Of a stretch of 64,000 nucleotides of DNA, positions 26,963-37,927 are shown one piece after another. Made by a program: the position numbers and the translations under genes. Every line of letters starts with the position of its first letter. Within the stretch, counting starts at the first letter, position 1. A model generated the notes under the pieces. That model saw only the letters and a program-made list of their open reading frames with translations, was not told the DNA's origin and ran no database searches. Location: contig NZ_CP110395.1 of assembly GCF_029910215.1 (NCBI RefSeq), positions 3,782,001 to 3,846,000 on the forward strand, read 5' to 3'. This DNA is from Paraburkholderia sp. D15 (GTDB lineage: Bacteria; Pseudomonadota; Gammaproteobacteria; Burkholderiales; Burkholderiaceae).

Positions 26963-28027
26963 ATGCCCACTCTCGGCTCCCACAATCTGCGCAACAACCT
27001 GTTCGTCGCGCCCATGGCGGGGGTGACCGACCGTCCGTTCCGGCAACTCTGCAAGCGTCTCGGCGCGGGCTACGCGGTGTCGGAAATGGTCGCCTCGAAC
27101 GCGCAGCTGTGGAAAAGCGAAAAGACCATGCGTCGCGCGAACCATACCGGCGAGGTCGAACCGATCGCCGTGCAGATCGCCGGCGCCGATCCGGCCATGA
27201 TGGCCGAGGCCGCGCGCTACAACGTGGCGAATGGCGCGCAGATCATCGACATCAATATGGGTTGTCCGGCCAAGAAGGTCTGCAACGTCGCGGCCGGCTC
27301 CGCGCTGTTGCAGAACGAACCGCTGGTGCAGCGCATCGTCGAGGCGGTGGTGGGCGCGGTGGGCATCGGGCCCGACGCGGTGCCCGTCACGCTGAAAATC
27401 CGCACCGGCTGGAATCGCGAGAACAAGAACGCGCTGAACGTCGCGCGCCTCGCCGAAAACGCCGGCATCTCGATGCTGACCGTGCATGGCCGCACCCGCG
27501 CCGATCTCTATCACGGCGACGCCGAATACGAGACCATCGCCGCGGTGAAAGCCGCCGTGCGCATTCCGGTGGTGGCCAACGGCGACATCACGTCGCCGCG
27601 CAAGGCGCGCGAAGTGCTCGCCGCCACCGGCGCCGACGCCATCATGATCGGCCGCGCCGCGCAGGGGCGCCCGTGGCTGTTCCGCGAGATCGAGTACTTC
27701 CTGCAAACGGGCGAATTGCTGCCGCCGCCGCGCATCGACGAAATCCAGCAGGTGATGAACGAGCATCTCGAAGATCACTACGCGTTCTATGGGGAGTTTA
27801 CCGGCGTGCGCACTGCGCGTAAGCACATCGGCTGGTACACTCGCGGCCTTTCTGGCGCCAATGTGTTCCGGCATCGCATGAATACGCTGGACACCACGCG
27901 CGAACAACTCCTCGCCGTCAACGAGTTCTTCGACGCACAGAAGGCGATCTCCGACCGCCTCGTCTACGTCGACGAAACGCTCAACGAGAACGGTGAGCCG
28001 GACCCAACCGACCGACTAGCAGCATGA
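26963..28027 (+). CDS. dusB: tRNA-dihydrouridine synthase B
   Basis: FMN enzyme that reduces uridine to dihydrouridine in the D-loop of tRNA. It is 354 residues. The TIM barrel opens with FVAPMAGVTDRPFRQL, and the catalytic Cys is in IDINMGCPAKKV. GRTRADLYHG and VVANGDITSPRKA follow, with the FMN phosphate site MIGRAAQGRPWLFREI. Its stop overlaps the fis start (ATGA), the arrangement also seen in E. coli, so the two genes are translationally coupled. Confidence 0.96.
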   Translation: MPTLGSHNLRNNLFVAPMAGVTDRPFRQLCKRLGAGYAVSEMVASNAQLWKSEKTMRRANHTGEVEPIAVQIAGADPAMMAEAARYNVANGAQIIDINMGCPAKKVCNVAAGSALLQNEPLVQRIVEAVVGAVGIGPDAVPVTLKIRTGWNRENKNALNVARLAENAGISMLTVHGRTRADLYHGDAEYETIAAVKAAVRIPVVANGDITSPRKAREVLAATGADAIMIGRAAQGRPWLFREIEYFLQTGELLPPPRIDEIQQVMNEHLEDHYAFYGEFTGVRTARKHIGWYTRGLSGANVFRHRMNTLDTTREQLLAVNEFFDAQKAISDRLVYVDETLNENGEPDPTDRLAA

Positions 28028-28257
28028 GCAAGAACAATATCGAACAATCTGTCCGCGACAGCCTGGGCGTGTATTTCCAGGATCTCGACGGCTCCAATCC
28101 GCACGACGTCTACGACATGGTGATTTCGTGCGTTGAAAAACCCCTGCTCGAAGTGGTGCTCGAGCAGGCCGGCGGCAATCAGTCGCTGGCCGCCGAGTAT
28201 CTCGGCATCAACCGCAATACGCTGCGCAAGAAGCTGCAACAGCACGGTTTGCTGTAG
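28024..28257 (+). CDS. fis: DNA-binding protein Fis
   Basis: Small nucleoid protein that bends DNA and affects growth-phase gene control. It is 77 residues against 98 in E. coli, lacking most of the N-terminal arm, as is usual in beta-proteobacteria. The C-terminal HTH reads [20 protein letters not shown] then [12 protein letters not shown]. It overlaps the end of dusB by four bases, so its expression probably follows the dusB promoter. Confidence 0.96.
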   Translation: MSKNNIEQSVRDSLGVYFQDLDGSNPHDVYDMVISCVEKPLLEVVLEQAGGNQSLAAEYLGINRNTLRKKLQQHGLL

Positions 28258-28325
28258 TTCCATCGCGTTTCGTTGCCGTTTCTTCGCGCCCTGCCACGTT
28301 TCCCCTTCGGCTTTTCGTCTTCATC

Positions 28326-29891
28326 ATGATCAAGCAAGCGCTCATCTCCGTTTCCGACAAGTCCGGCATCGTCGACTTCGCCAAGTCGCTGTCAGACCTC
28401 GGCGTCAAGATCCTGTCGACCGGCGGCACCGCGAAACTGCTCGCGGACGCGGGTCTGTCCGTTACCGAAGTCGCCGATTACACGGGCTTCCCGGAAATGC
28501 TGGACGGGCGCGTGAAAACATTGCATCCGAAGGTGCACGGCGGCATTCTCGCGCGCCGCGATCTGCCGGAACACATGGCCGCGCTTGAAAAGCACGACAT
28601 TCCGACCATCGACCTGCTGGTCGTGAATCTGTACCCGTTCGTGCAGACCGTGTCGAAGGAAGAATGCTCGCTGGAAGATGCGATCGAGAACATCGACATC
28701 GGCGGCCCGACCATGCTGCGCTCGGCCGCGAAGAATCATCGCGACGTGACGGTGGTGGTCGACCCGACCGACTACGCGGTCGTCCTCGAGGAAATGCGCG
28801 CGAACGGCAACGCGGTGTCGTACAAGACGAACTTCCGCCTCGCCACCAAGGTGTTCTCGCACACCGCGCAGTACGACGGCGCGATCACGAACTACCTGAC
28901 GAGCCTGACCGACGAGTTGCAGCACAAGTCGCGCAACACGTATCCGGCCACCTTCAACCTCGCGTTCGACAAGGTGCAGGATCTGCGCTACGGCGAAAAC
29001 CCGCACCAGAGCGCGGCGTTCTACCGCGATCTGGCGGTGCCGGCCGGCGCGTTGGCGAACTACAACCAGTTGCAAGGCAAGGAACTGTCGTACAACAACA
29101 TCGCGGATTCCGATGCAGCGTGGGAATGCGTGAAGACGTTCGACGTGCCGGCCTGCGTGATCGTCAAGCACGCGAACCCGTGCGGCGTGGCGCTCGGCGC
29201 CGATGCGCACGACGCGTATGCGAAGGCGTTGCAAACCGATCCGACCTCGGCATTCGGCGGCATCATCGCGTTCAACCGCGAAGTGGACGAAGCGGCGGCG
29301 CAAGCGGTGGCGAAGCAGTTCGTCGAAGTGCTGATCGCGCCGTCGTTCAGCGCGGCGGCGCGTCAGGTGTTCGCGGCGAAGCAGAACGTGCGTCTGCTGG
29401 AAATCGCGCTGGGCGACGGTCATAACGCATTCGATCTGAAGCGCGTGGGCGGCGGCCTGCTGGTGCAATCGCTCGATTCGAAGAACGTGCAGCCGCACGA
29501 ACTGCGCGTGGTCACGAAGCGTCACCCGACGCCGAAGGAAATGGACGATCTGCTGTTCGCGTGGCGCGTGGCGAAGTACGTGAAGTCGAACGCAATCGTG
29601 TTCTGCGGCAACGGCATGACGCTCGGCGTCGGCGCGGGTCAGATGAGCCGCGTGGACTCGGCGCGCATCGCCAGCATCAAGGCACAGAACGCCGGGCTGA
29701 CGCTGACCGGTTCGGCGGTCGCGTCGGACGCGTTCTTCCCGTTCCGCGACGGCCTCGATGTGGTGGTGGCGGCGGGCGCGACCTGCGTGATTCAACCGGG
29801 CGGCTCGATGCGCGACGACGAAGTGATCGGCGCGGCGGACGAGCACAATATCGCGATGGTGCTGACGGGCGTGCGTCACTTCCGGCATTGA
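28326..29891 (+). CDS. purH: Bifunctional AICAR transformylase/IMP cyclohydrolase
   Basis: Performs the last two steps of IMP synthesis. It is 521 residues. The N-terminal MGS-like cyclohydrolase domain ([29 protein letters not shown]) precedes the transformylase domain with the conserved KHANPCGVA and YGENPHQSA. It lies 68 bases after fis on the same strand, and a terminator follows after about 140 bases. This fis-purH adjacency is common in Burkholderia-type genomes. Confidence 0.97.
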   Translation: MIKQALISVSDKSGIVDFAKSLSDLGVKILSTGGTAKLLADAGLSVTEVADYTGFPEMLDGRVKTLHPKVHGGILARRDLPEHMAALEKHDIPTIDLLVVNLYPFVQTVSKEECSLEDAIENIDIGGPTMLRSAAKNHRDVTVVVDPTDYAVVLEEMRANGNAVSYKTNFRLATKVFSHTAQYDGAITNYLTSLTDELQHKSRNTYPATFNLAFDKVQDLRYGENPHQSAAFYRDLAVPAGALANYNQLQGKELSYNNIADSDAAWECVKTFDVPACVIVKHANPCGVALGADAHDAYAKALQTDPTSAFGGIIAFNREVDEAAAQAVAKQFVEVLIAPSFSAAARQVFAAKQNVRLLEIALGDGHNAFDLKRVGGGLLVQSLDSKNVQPHELRVVTKRHPTPKEMDDLLFAWRVAKYVKSNAIVFCGNGMTLGVGAGQMSRVDSARIASIKAQNAGLTLTGSAVASDAFFPFRDGLDVVVAAGATCVIQPGGSMRDDEVIGAADEHNIAMVLTGVRHFRH

Positions 29892-30034
29892 GCGATGGGG
29901 GACGGCGTTGGGCTGGACGGCTAGTAGTAGCTAGCGGTTGAAGCCGGCGCGACCCGAGCTTATCGAGGCCGATCTCTACAGACCGGCATCAGTCCATGTG
30001 TGTCGATGCCTGTCGATATAACGAGCCTTTCGTT

Positions 30035-30070
30035 AAACGGCCTGGCGGTTCATCCGCCAGGCCGTTTTCT
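30035..30070 (+). terminator. Rho-independent terminator after purH
   Basis: AAACGGCCTGGCGG and CCGCCAGGCCGTTT form a 14-base stem with a five-base loop, followed by TTCTTTT. The rest of the 290-base gap to ruvC shows nothing recognisable. Confidence 0.9.
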
Positions 30071-30181
30071 TTTACGGCTTTTTTCTCACCCCGGACGCAC
30101 CGAGGCGTTTCTTGCTGCTGTCACGCGACGCGCGTGCGGTAGTATCCAAGCACCTGGTTTTTACGGCATTCGCGGCACTTC

Positions 30182-30724
30182 ATGAGAATTCTCGGTATCG
30201 ACCCCGGCCTGCGCGTGACGGGCTTCGGCGTGATCGATCAACACGGCCATACGCTCAGCTACGTCGCGAGCGGCGTCATCAAAACCGCGGACGCCGATCT
30301 GCCGTCGCGCCTCGGCACGATCTTCGAAGGCATCTCGACGCTGATCCGTCAGCACTCGCCGGATCAGTCGGCGATCGAAAAAGTGTTCGTCAACGTCAAC
30401 CCGCAATCCACGCTGCTGCTCGGGCAGGCCCGCGGCGCCGCGATCTGCGGACTGGTTGCCGGTGGCGTGCCGGTGGCCGAATACACCGCACTGCAGCTGA
30501 AGCAGTCCGTGGTGGGCTACGGCCGCGCGACCAAGGAGCAGATGCAGCAGATGGTGGTGCGGCTGCTCAACCTCTCCGGCGTGCCCGGCACCGATGCCGC
30601 CGACGCGCTCGGCATGGCGATCTGTCACGCGCACGGCGGCTCCACGCTGAGCACGCTGGGCGGCATCGCACCCGGGCTGGCGAAGAAGGGCTTGCGGGTG
30701 CGGCGCGGGCGGCTGGTGGGTTAA
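30182..30724 (+). CDS. ruvC: Holliday junction resolvase
   Basis: Endonuclease that cuts Holliday junctions symmetrically, guided by RuvAB. It is 180 residues. The RNase H-like core has acidic residues in [17 protein letters not shown] (Asp7), SAIEKVFVN (Glu), and the C-terminal [14 protein letters not shown] (two Asp). It starts the ruvC-ruvA-ruvB series with modest gaps, so each gene may also have its own promoter. Confidence 0.97.
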   Translation: MRILGIDPGLRVTGFGVIDQHGHTLSYVASGVIKTADADLPSRLGTIFEGISTLIRQHSPDQSAIEKVFVNVNPQSTLLLGQARGAAICGLVAGGVPVAEYTALQLKQSVVGYGRATKEQMQQMVVRLLNLSGVPGTDAADALGMAICHAHGGSTLSTLGGIAPGLAKKGLRVRRGRLVG

Positions 30725-30885
30725 GCCCAGGCCAACTCGACCGGTTGGGCCCCTTCTTCACGCGACCGCGAGCCTGCCCGCTCCGGCCACGGCTTCTGGT
30801 ACCACTGCGGCGGCACCGGCACATGATCCGCAGCCCGCGTTTGCTGCGCTACACTCGCCCTTTCTCTCCGGATTGACTCCTCCCC

Positions 30886-31467
30886 ATGATCGGTCGCATC
30901 GCCGGCGTTCTGCTGGAAAAAAACCCGCCGCATCTGCTCGTCGACTGCAACGGCGTCGGCTACGAAGTCGACGTGCCGATGAGCACGTTCTACAACCTGC
31001 CGTCAAACGGCGAGCGCGTGGTGCTGCTCACGCAGATGATCGTGCGCGAGGACGCGCATCTGCTGTACGGCTTCGGTACCGCCGAGGAACGCGCGACCTT
31101 CCGCGAGTTGCTGAAGATCTCCGGCATCGGCGCGCGCATGGCGCTCGCGGTACTCTCCGGCATGAGCGTGCACGAACTCGCGCAAACCGTGACGATGCAG
31201 GACGCGGCACGCCTGACCCGCGTGCCGGGCATCGGCAAGAAGACCGCCGAACGCCTGCTGCTCGAACTGAAGGGCAAGCTCGGCGCCGACCTCGGCGCAA
31301 TGGCGGGCGCGGCTTCCGCATCCGACCATGCGTCCGACATCCTGAACGCGCTGCTCGCCTTGGGCTACTCCGAAAAAGAAGCGCTGGCGGCCGTCAAGAA
31401 CGTGCCGGCCGGCACCGGCGTTTCCGAGGGCATCAAGCTTGCGTTGAAGGCCTTGTCCAAGGGCTGA
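30886..31467 (+). CDS. ruvA: Holliday junction branch migration protein RuvA
   Basis: Tetrameric DNA-binding partner of the RuvB motor. It is 193 residues. The N-terminal OB-fold begins [20 protein letters not shown]. Two helix-hairpin-helix motifs follow, [16 protein letters not shown] and [19 protein letters not shown]. The C-terminal third ([20 protein letters not shown]) is the RuvB contact domain. It lies 161 bases after ruvC, with a GCTACACT box near 30848 that could be its own -10 element. Confidence 0.97.
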   Translation: MIGRIAGVLLEKNPPHLLVDCNGVGYEVDVPMSTFYNLPSNGERVVLLTQMIVREDAHLLYGFGTAEERATFRELLKISGIGARMALAVLSGMSVHELAQTVTMQDAARLTRVPGIGKKTAERLLLELKGKLGADLGAMAGAASASDHASDILNALLALGYSEKEALAAVKNVPAGTGVSEGIKLALKALSKG

Positions 31468-31609
31468 GGCGGTGTCGGTCGGTCAAGAGGCGGCCGCATC
31501 GAGCCAGTCACCTGGCGCCCGCTGGCATTCGACCCGCCAAGCTTCTCACAGCCCAGCGCCCTAACGCACCCTGGCCATTCGGCCGAGTTTCGCCACGAGG
31601 CCAGCGCGG

Positions 31610-31615
31610 TACAAT
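31610..31615 (+). promoter_or_regulatory. -10 box of ruvB, seven bases before the ATG
   Basis: TACAAT in the context CGCGGTACAATGCCC. A start seven bases past the hexamer falls exactly on the ATG of ruvB at 31622, and no ribosome site is present in the last 20 bases. This is the same geometry as at pepP. Confidence 0.4.
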
Positions 31616-31621
31616 GCCCGG

Positions 31622-32686
31622 ATGATCGAAACCGACAAACTCGCCGCCGAGCGCATCATCGCGGCCACGCCCGTCTCGCCGAACGAAGAAGCGTTCGAGC
31701 GCGCGTTACGCCCGCGCCAGCTCGAAGAATATGTCGGGCAGGAAAAGGTGCGCGGCCAGCTCGAAATCTTCATCGAGGCTGCCAAGCGCCGTTCCGAATC
31801 GCTCGACCACGTGCTGCTGTTCGGGCCGCCGGGCCTCGGCAAGACCACGCTCGCGCACATCATCGCGCGGGAAATGGGCGTGAATCTGCGACAGACGTCA
31901 GGACCGGTGCTCGAACGCGCCGGCGACCTCGCCGCCCTGCTCACCAATCTCGAAGCCAACGACGTCCTCTTCATCGACGAAATTCACCGGCTCTCGCCGG
32001 TCGTCGAGGAAATTCTGTACCCGGCGTTGGAGGATTATCAGATCGACATCATGATTGGCGAGGGGCCGGCCGCGCGCAGCGTGAAGCTGGACCTGCAACC
32101 GTTCACGCTGGTCGGCGCGACCACGCGCGCGGGCATGCTGACCAACCCGCTGCGCGACCGCTTCGGGATCGTCGCGCGGCTCGAGTTCTATAACGCCGAG
32201 GAACTGGCGCGGATCGTCACGCGTTCGGCGTCGTTGCTGAATGCGCAGATTCATCCGGACGGTGCATTCGAAATCGCCAAGCGTGCGCGCGGCACGCCGC
32301 GGATCGCGAACCGCCTGCTGCGTCGCGTGCGGGATTTCGCCGAAGTGAAGGCCGACGGCAACATCACCGCGCAGGTCGCGGACGCCGCGTTGCGCATGCT
32401 CGACGTGGACGCGGTCGGCTTCGACCTGATGGACCGCAAGCTGCTCGAAGCGATCCTGTACAAGTTCGACGGCGGCCCGGTCGGCGTGGACAATCTGGCT
32501 GCGGCGATCGGCGAGGAGCGCGACACCATTGAAGACGTGCTCGAACCGTATCTGATCCAGCAGGGGTTTTTGCAGCGCACGCCGCGCGGTCGCGTGGCTA
32601 CGCTGCTCACGTACCGGCATTTCGGGCTTGCGGCGCCGGACGCGTCGAGCGCGCTGCCGGGGTTGTGGGATTCGGCTTCGAGCTGA
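31622..32686 (+). CDS. ruvB: Holliday junction branch migration helicase RuvB
   Basis: Hexameric AAA+ motor of branch migration. It is 354 residues. Walker A is [12 protein letters not shown] (about 65-76), Walker B is [19 protein letters not shown], and [18 protein letters not shown] carries sensor 1 and the Arg finger. The C-terminal winged-helix domain ends [15 protein letters not shown]. It closes the ruvCAB group. A -10 box just before the start codon suggests a promoter separate from ruvA. Confidence 0.97.
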   Translation: MIETDKLAAERIIAATPVSPNEEAFERALRPRQLEEYVGQEKVRGQLEIFIEAAKRRSESLDHVLLFGPPGLGKTTLAHIIAREMGVNLRQTSGPVLERAGDLAALLTNLEANDVLFIDEIHRLSPVVEEILYPALEDYQIDIMIGEGPAARSVKLDLQPFTLVGATTRAGMLTNPLRDRFGIVARLEFYNAEELARIVTRSASLLNAQIHPDGAFEIAKRARGTPRIANRLLRRVRDFAEVKADGNITAQVADAALRMLDVDAVGFDLMDRKLLEAILYKFDGGPVGVDNLAAAIGEERDTIEDVLEPYLIQQGFLQRTPRGRVATLLTYRHFGLAAPDASSALPGLWDSASS

Positions 32687-32839
32687 ATCAAGCTGTAGCC
32701 GGAGCCGAAGCGCCTGGAGATCACGACAGGCCGGTGCGTGGCCTGGCGCGCTGCACGCATCTCTGCAACCAACCGCGCGTACGGGACACCCGATCTGTGC
32801 TCCGCGCGCGCCACACCTGCCCTCAGCGCGTGCCGGCCA

Positions 32840-33511
32840 TCAACGGCCCGGTTCCGGCACCTTCTTGAAACTATCGTCCTCGCTGGGCGCGTCGAGGTGG
32901 GATACATCCGCCCACGACACGACCTTCGCACGGCCGTTATCGAAGTCCACCGCGTTCACGCTCGTGTTGAGCAGCGCGTAGTCGCGCGGCGCATCGAGCG
33001 ATAGATCGCAGGCAAAACGGCGCACGCAATCCAGCACGCCGCCATGCGCGACCACCGCGATCCGGCCGCCAGCATGCGCCGCGACCAACGGCTCGATCGC
33101 GTGCAGCACGCGATGATAAAGCTCGCGCTGCGACTCGCCGCCCGGCGGCGCGAAGCCCGCATCGCGCGTTTGCCAGTGCGCGTATTCATCGGGAAAGCGC
33201 TGCGAAATCTCGTCGCTGTCGTGTCCCTGGAATGCGCCGTACGACCGCTCGCGCAGTGCTTCACGAAGCTGCAGCGTCAAGCCGAGCGCGTCGGCGATGG
33301 GTTGCGCGGTTTGCCGCGCGCGCTGCAGGTCGCTCGAATAGATCGCGTCGAGCCGCGCGCCGCGGCTGGCTTCATCCGCGAAACGGCGCGCGAGGCGTTG
33401 CGCCTGCGCGAGGCCCGTCGTGGCCAACGGAATGTCGATGTGCCCCTGAATGCGTTTGATGCGGTTCCAATCGGTCTCGCCGTGCCGGATGAACAGAATC
33501 TGCGTGGTCAT
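32840..33511 (-). CDS. Histidine phosphatase family protein (GpmB-like)
   Basis: A 223-residue phosphatase of the phosphoglycerate-mutase/histidine-phosphatase superfamily. The phospho-accepting His is in LFIRHGETDWNRIKRIQGH (about 7-25), a second catalytic His is in VVAHGGVLD, and LRERSYGAFQGHD holds the acid residue. It is unlikely to be the main glycolytic mutase; broad phosphatase or cofactor roles (CobC-like) are possible. It follows tyrS and dtd on the minus strand, 180 bases after dtd. Confidence 0.88.
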   Translation of the reverse strand: MTTQILFIRHGETDWNRIKRIQGHIDIPLATTGLAQAQRLARRFADEASRGARLDAIYSSDLQRARQTAQPIADALGLTLQLREALRERSYGAFQGHDSDEISQRFPDEYAHWQTRDAGFAPPGGESQRELYHRVLHAIEPLVAAHAGGRIAVVAHGGVLDCVRRFACDLSLDAPRDYALLNTSVNAVDFDNGRAKVVSWADVSHLDAPSEDDSFKKVPEPGR

Positions 33512-33691
33512 GAAATTGGAGTGGGCGCCATTCGCCGGTTATGCCGAGGCGCTATTGTCGCAAAAAGCGGTGAAAGGATGAGGCGCGCGCAAACGCCGAT
33601 GCGTTGCGTCGACTACCTCGAGAATGGAGCGGCTCAGTGAGGGATCACGGGTCGCAAGAAGCTCACGTAACGGCGAAAAACCGCCCGCCGT

Positions 33692-34150
33692 TCACGCGTT
33701 CGTCTGCAACCAGAACGTCACCGGCCCGTCATTGACCAGCGATACCTGCATGTCGGCGCCGAACTCGCCGGTCTCGACAATCGCGTGCTTCGCGCGCGCG
33801 GCCGCGACGAAGTAGTCGAACAGACGTTTGCCCTCGTCCGGCGGCGCGGCCGGCGTGAAGCTGGGGCGCAGGCCGCTGTTCGTGTCGGCAGCCAGCGTGA
33901 ACTGCGACACGAGCAGCAAGCCGCCCGCGCGCCCCGCGCCGTCCAGATTCTGCACGGACAGGTTCATCTTGCCGGCCGCGTCGCTGAAGACGCGATAACC
34001 GAGCACCTTGGCGAGCAGCTTGTCCCCGGCCGCCTCGGTGTCGCCACGCTCCGCGCAAACTAGCGCGAGCAGACCGGCCTCGATCGCGCCCGTCACGCGG
34101 TCCGCCACGCGCACTTCCGCGCGCCGCACGCGCTGGATCAGCGCGATCAC
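33692..34150 (-). CDS. dtd: D-aminoacyl-tRNA deacylase
   Basis: Hydrolyses D-amino acids mischarged on tRNA, protecting translation. It is 152 residues, starting [15 protein letters not shown]. The family motifs SQFTLAAD and [10 protein letters not shown] are both intact. The latter is the cross-subunit Gly-cisPro site that selects against L-amino acids. It lies 54 bases after tyrS on the same strand; TyrRS often mischarges D-Tyr, so the pairing makes sense. Confidence 0.96.
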   Translation of the reverse strand: MIALIQRVRRAEVRVADRVTGAIEAGLLALVCAERGDTEAAGDKLLAKVLGYRVFSDAAGKMNLSVQNLDGAGRAGGLLLVSQFTLAADTNSGLRPSFTPAAPPDEGKRLFDYFVAAARAKHAIVETGEFGADMQVSLVNDGPVTFWLQTNA

Positions 34151-34204
34151 CGGTGAACTCCGCGACGGCGCGTGCGCATCATCGTCATGGGTTGTTCCGG
34201 GCGA

Positions 34205-35455
34205 TCAAGCCGTCAGCGTGACGCGTGCAAAACGGCGCTTGCCGACCTGCACCACATACTCGCCTGCCTCGACCTTCAAACCCTTGTCGGACACGGTTGT
34301 ACCGTCGATCTTGACGCCGCCCTGCTCGATGTTGCGCAGCGCTTCGCTGGTCGACGGCACCAGGTTCGCCTGCTTGAGCAGTTGGCCGATCGCGAGCGGC
34401 GCGCCCGCGAGTGCGACTGCCGGAATGTCGTCCGGCACGCCGCCCTTCGCACGATGATTGAAATCCTCGAGCGCTCGCTCGGCGTCCGCCGGCGAATGGA
34501 AGCGCGCGACGATCTCCTGGCCGAGCATCACCTTGAAATCGCGCGGGTTGCGGCCTGCTTCGATTTCCTTTTTAAAGCCCGCGATCTCGTCCATCGGACG
34601 GAACGACAGCAGTTCGAAATAACGCCACATCAGAACGTCGGAAATGCTCATCAGCTTGCCGAACATGTCGGTCGGCTTTTCGCTGATGCCGATGTAGTTG
34701 TTCTTCGACTTCGACATCTTCTCGACGCCATCGAGCCCTTCGAGCAGCGGCATCGTCAGGATGCACTGCTGTTCCTGGCCGTACTGCTTCTGCAACTCAC
34801 GACCCACCAGCAGGTTGAACTTCTGGTCGGTGCCGCCGAGTTCGAGGTCGGCGTTCAGCGCGACCGAGTCGTAGCCCTGCATCAACGGGTACAGGAACTC
34901 GTGGATCGAGATCGGCACGCCGCCCTGAAACCGCTTGGTGAAATCTTCGCGCTCGAGAATGCGCGCCACCGTGTAGCGCGACGCGAGCTTGATCATGCCG
35001 TCGGCGCCGAGTGGCATCGACCACTCGCTGTTGTAGCGGATCTCGGTCTTGTCGCGGTCGAGCACCAGCGCGGCCTGCTCGAAATACGTTTTCGCGTTCG
35101 ATTCGATCTGCTCGCGCGTGAGCGGCGGACGCGTAGCGTTGCGGCCCGACGGGTCACCGATCAGCGACGTGAAATCGCCGATCAGGAAAATCACCGTATG
35201 GCCGAGATCCTGCAACTGCCGCATCTTGTTCAACACGACCGTGTGGCCGATATGGATGTCCGGTGCGGTCGGATCGAGCCCGAGCTTGATGCGCAGCGGC
35301 TTGCCGGTCGCCGCGCTCTTCGCGAGTTTCTGCGCGAATTCGTCTTCGATCAGCAATTCGTCGACGCCGCGCTTGGTGACGGCGAGCGCGTGGCGGACTT
35401 CGTCGGTGATCGGGAAGGCGGCAGCGGGGTTGGGCTTGGTGGACTCGGTGCTCAT
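34205..35455 (-). CDS. tyrS: Tyrosyl-tRNA synthetase
   Basis: Class I aminoacyl-tRNA synthetase charging tRNA-Tyr. It is 416 residues. The HIGH-type motif appears in [20 protein letters not shown] and the KMSKS motif in [15 protein letters not shown]-terminal S4 RNA-binding domain covers about 350-416 ([20 protein letters not shown]). The KMSKS-type sequence places it in the TyrZ-like branch common in beta-proteobacteria. It leads tyrS-dtd-phosphatase. Confidence 0.96.
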   Translation of the reverse strand: MSTESTKPNPAAAFPITDEVRHALAVTKRGVDELLIEDEFAQKLAKSAATGKPLRIKLGLDPTAPDIHIGHTVVLNKMRQLQDLGHTVIFLIGDFTSLIGDPSGRNATRPPLTREQIESNAKTYFEQAALVLDRDKTEIRYNSEWSMPLGADGMIKLASRYTVARILEREDFTKRFQGGVPISIHEFLYPLMQGYDSVALNADLELGGTDQKFNLLVGRELQKQYGQEQQCILTMPLLEGLDGVEKMSKSKNNYIGISEKPTDMFGKLMSISDVLMWRYFELLSFRPMDEIAGFKKEIEAGRNPRDFKVMLGQEIVARFHSPADAERALEDFNHRAKGGVPDDIPAVALAGAPLAIGQLLKQANLVPSTSEALRNIEQGGVKIDGTTVSDKGLKVEAGEYVVQVGKRRFARVTLTA

Positions 35456-35636
35456 GCTGGAAACGGGAGGTCGCGAAAAAAGGAGATTGTCCCATAGATG
35501 CGCGCCGCCGCGCCCACGGACCCCGTGATAAGCGCACCGAGCCGCGCCATCGCGCGCTTTATTCCCAGGCGCGCTTGGCCGGATAATCTGCTACAACGAC
35601 AACGGTTCGCAACGATCTCTCGAAAGGAGCAGTAAC

Positions 35637-36767
35637 GTGACGCATGACACCGCAGACGGCGTCTACCTTGGCCTGATGTCCGGCACCAGCATGGACGGCG
35701 TGGACGGCGTGGCCGTCCGGTTCGCCGAGGGCAAACCGCCGGTGGTGCTGGCCGAGGCGTTCGTCGGCTTCGCGGCCGGCCTGCGCGAGGCGCTGTTCGC
35801 GCTGCAACAGCCCGGCGACAACGAAATCGAACGCGAAGCGCTGGCGGCCAATGCGCTCGCCACCCGCTACACCGTGTGCTGCCACGAACTGCTACGCGAA
35901 AGCCGCGTGTCCGCCGAGGAAGTTCGCGCGATCGGCGTGCATGGGCAGACGGTGCGGCATCGGCCGGAAAAGGGCTACACCCGGCAGATCAACAATCCGG
36001 CGTTGCTCGCGGAAATGATGCACATCGACGTGATCGCGGACTTCCGCAGCCGCGATGTCGCCGCAGGCGGCCAGGGCGCGCCGCTGGTGCCCGCGTTCCA
36101 CGCGACGGTGTTCGGCGCGAAGAACGAAACGCGAGTGGTCTGCAATCTGGGCGGCATCAGCAACATCACGATTCTCAACGCGACGGGCAGCGTGCGCGGC
36201 TTCGACTGCGGCCCGGCGAATGCATTGCTTGACGAATGGGCGCACCGCCATCTCAACAAACCGTTTGATGAAAACGGCCAGTTTGCAGCCAGCGGCCAGG
36301 TGGATCGCTCGCTATTGAATGCGTTGCTGGACGAGCCCTACTTCACGCTGCAACCGCCGAAAAGCACCGGCCGCGATCTGTTCAATGCCGAATGGCTGGA
36401 CGCGAAGCTTCAACCGTTCGCCGCCCTCGCACCCGCCGACGTGCAGGCGACGCTCGTGGCCCTGACTGCCGTCTCGGTGGCGCGCGAAATCGAACGGCAT
36501 GCGTCGGACGCGAAAGCGGTCTACGTGTGCGGCGGCGGCGCGCGCAATCCGGAGATTCTGAAGGCGTTGCAGCAGGCGCTGGAGGACAGCGGCGTGAGCG
36601 GCGTACCCGTGATGACCACCGATGCCCTCGGCGTACCGCCAAGCCAGGTGGAACCACTGGCGTTCGCGTGGCTGGCCATGCGCTGCGTCGGACGGCAACC
36701 GGGCAATTTGCCGGCCGTCACCGGCGCGGCTGCAGAACGGGTGCTGGGGGCGATTTATCCGCGATAG
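35637..36767 (+). CDS. anmK: Anhydro-N-acetylmuramic acid kinase
   Basis: Phosphorylates 1,6-anhydro-MurNAc released during peptidoglycan turnover to MurNAc-6-phosphate. It is 376 residues. [20 protein letters not shown] opens the sugar-kinase fold, [11 protein letters not shown] carries the catalytic region, and [12 protein letters not shown] plus [11 protein letters not shown] complete the nucleotide site. It starts with GTG at 35637, with AAGGAG at 8 bases. It diverges from tyrS. Confidence 0.96.
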   Translation: MTHDTADGVYLGLMSGTSMDGVDGVAVRFAEGKPPVVLAEAFVGFAAGLREALFALQQPGDNEIEREALAANALATRYTVCCHELLRESRVSAEEVRAIGVHGQTVRHRPEKGYTRQINNPALLAEMMHIDVIADFRSRDVAAGGQGAPLVPAFHATVFGAKNETRVVCNLGGISNITILNATGSVRGFDCGPANALLDEWAHRHLNKPFDENGQFAASGQVDRSLLNALLDEPYFTLQPPKSTGRDLFNAEWLDAKLQPFAALAPADVQATLVALTAVSVAREIERHASDAKAVYVCGGGARNPEILKALQQALEDSGVSGVPVMTTDALGVPPSQVEPLAFAWLAMRCVGRQPGNLPAVTGAAAERVLGAIYPR

Positions 36768-36922
36768 ACGTGCCTCAAGCGCCGTGACCGGACGTTGCCG
36801 CGCTTGCCTAATGTACGCACGACCGATTACCTACCGGGCGGTATCCTTCGCCCACGGTTCGCGCGCCGCGCTACACGGAGCAGAACCGCCCGGACCATTC
36901 GTCGTCCGGCAGGTCAAATAAA

Positions 36923-36943
36923 AAACGGGGCTTGCGCCCCGTT
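36923..36943. terminator. Bidirectional terminator
   Basis: AAACGGGGC-TTG-GCCCCGTTT-type stem (nine-base arms, 36923-36931 and 36935-36943) between convergent anmK and erpA. Confidence 0.85.
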
Positions 36944-36971
36944 TCTCATCCAACTCGCCGCTAACCCGTCA

Positions 36972-37337
36972 TCAAACCGAGAACGACGAACCGCAACCGC
37001 AAGTGGTTGTGGCGTTCGGGTTCTTGATGACGAACTGCGCGCCGTTGATGTCGTCCTTGTAGTCGATCTCAGCGCCAACCAGATACTGGTAGCTCATCGA
37101 ATCGATCAGCAGCTGGACGCCGCTCTTGTTCATGACGGTGTCGTCTTCATTGACGGCTTCGTCGAACGTAAAACCGTATTGAAAGCCCGAGCAGCCGCCG
37201 CCTTGCACGAAAACGCGCAATTTCAGGTCCGCATTGCCTTCTTCTTCGATCAGTTGCTTGACCTTGTCAGCCGCTGCGTCGGTAAAAACGAAGGGGGCGG
37301 GCATGTCGGTCACGGGTGTTTCGGTGACTGCGTTCAT
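36972..37337 (-). CDS. erpA: Iron-sulfur cluster insertion protein ErpA
   Basis: A-type carrier that delivers [4Fe-4S] clusters to apoproteins, including isoprenoid-pathway enzymes. It is 121 residues. The three cluster cysteines are in [11 protein letters not shown] and TTCGCGSSF. The family core [15 protein letters not shown] is near the N-terminus. It is a single-gene unit between the anmK terminator and the rpsI terminator. Confidence 0.94.
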   Translation of the reverse strand: MNAVTETPVTDMPAPFVFTDAAADKVKQLIEEEGNADLKLRVFVQGGGCSGFQYGFTFDEAVNEDDTVMNKSGVQLLIDSMSYQYLVGAEIDYKDDINGAQFVIKNPNATTTCGCGSSFSV

Positions 37338-37448
37338 TCGGACTCTCCAGAAAGCTTCTAGCCGCTATTGTAGGGCTTGTCTTGATATCGTGCTTAACCC
37401 CACGAAATCAATGGGTTCTTTCCGCGGAAAACGTGGTGCCTACAAAGA

Positions 37449-37483
37449 AAAAGCCGCCTTCGCACGAGCGTTGGCGGCTTTTT
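37449..37483 (-). terminator. Terminator of rplM-rpsI
   Basis: AAAAGCCGCC and GGCGGCTTTT form a 10-base stem with a 14-base loop, with T-runs on both strands, 40 bases after the rpsI stop codon. Confidence 0.85.
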
Positions 37484-37523
37484 GCAGCGAACCGGCCCAA
37501 GAGCCAGTTGGCGCCCGAAACGA

Positions 37524-37916
37524 TTAACGCTTCGAGAATTGCTTCCGGCGACGTGCCTTGTGGAAGCCGACCTTCTTACGTTCGACTTCACGAGCGTCAC
37601 GCGTCACGAAGCCTGCCTTCGACAGTTCCGGCTTCAGCGTTGCGTCGTAGTCCATCAGCGCGCGGGTGATGCCGTGGCGAACCGCGCCGGCTTGACCCGT
37701 TTCACCGCCACCGTTCACGTTGACCTTGATGTCGAACGTAGCAGCGTGGTTCGTGAGTTCCAGCGGCTGACGCACGATCATCAGCGACGTTTCGCGCGAG
37801 AAGTAATCGGCGATAGGCTTGCCGTTCACAATGATCTCGCCCTTGCCTGCCTTGATGAACACGCGTGCGACGGCGCTCTTGCGGCGGCCCGTGCCGTAAT
37901 TCCAGTTACCGATCAT
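37524..37916 (-). CDS. rpsI: 30S ribosomal protein S9
   Basis: A 130-residue ribosomal protein. It reads [18 protein letters not shown] near the start and ends in the basic tail [14 protein letters not shown], which reaches the P-site tRNA. It follows rplM by 11 bases, the universal bacterial pairing. Confidence 0.98.
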   Translation of the reverse strand: MIGNWNYGTGRRKSAVARVFIKAGKGEIIVNGKPIADYFSRETSLMIVRQPLELTNHAATFDIKVNVNGGGETGQAGAVRHGITRALMDYDATLKPELSKAGFVTRDAREVERKKVGFHKARRRKQFSKR

Positions 37917-37927
37917 ATGGGCTCCCC

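Noticed and set aside
34572..34766. Search for a frameshift or split in tyrS
   Set aside because: The 416-residue frame is continuous with HIGH, KMSKS and S4 domains; the alternative frames are shadows.
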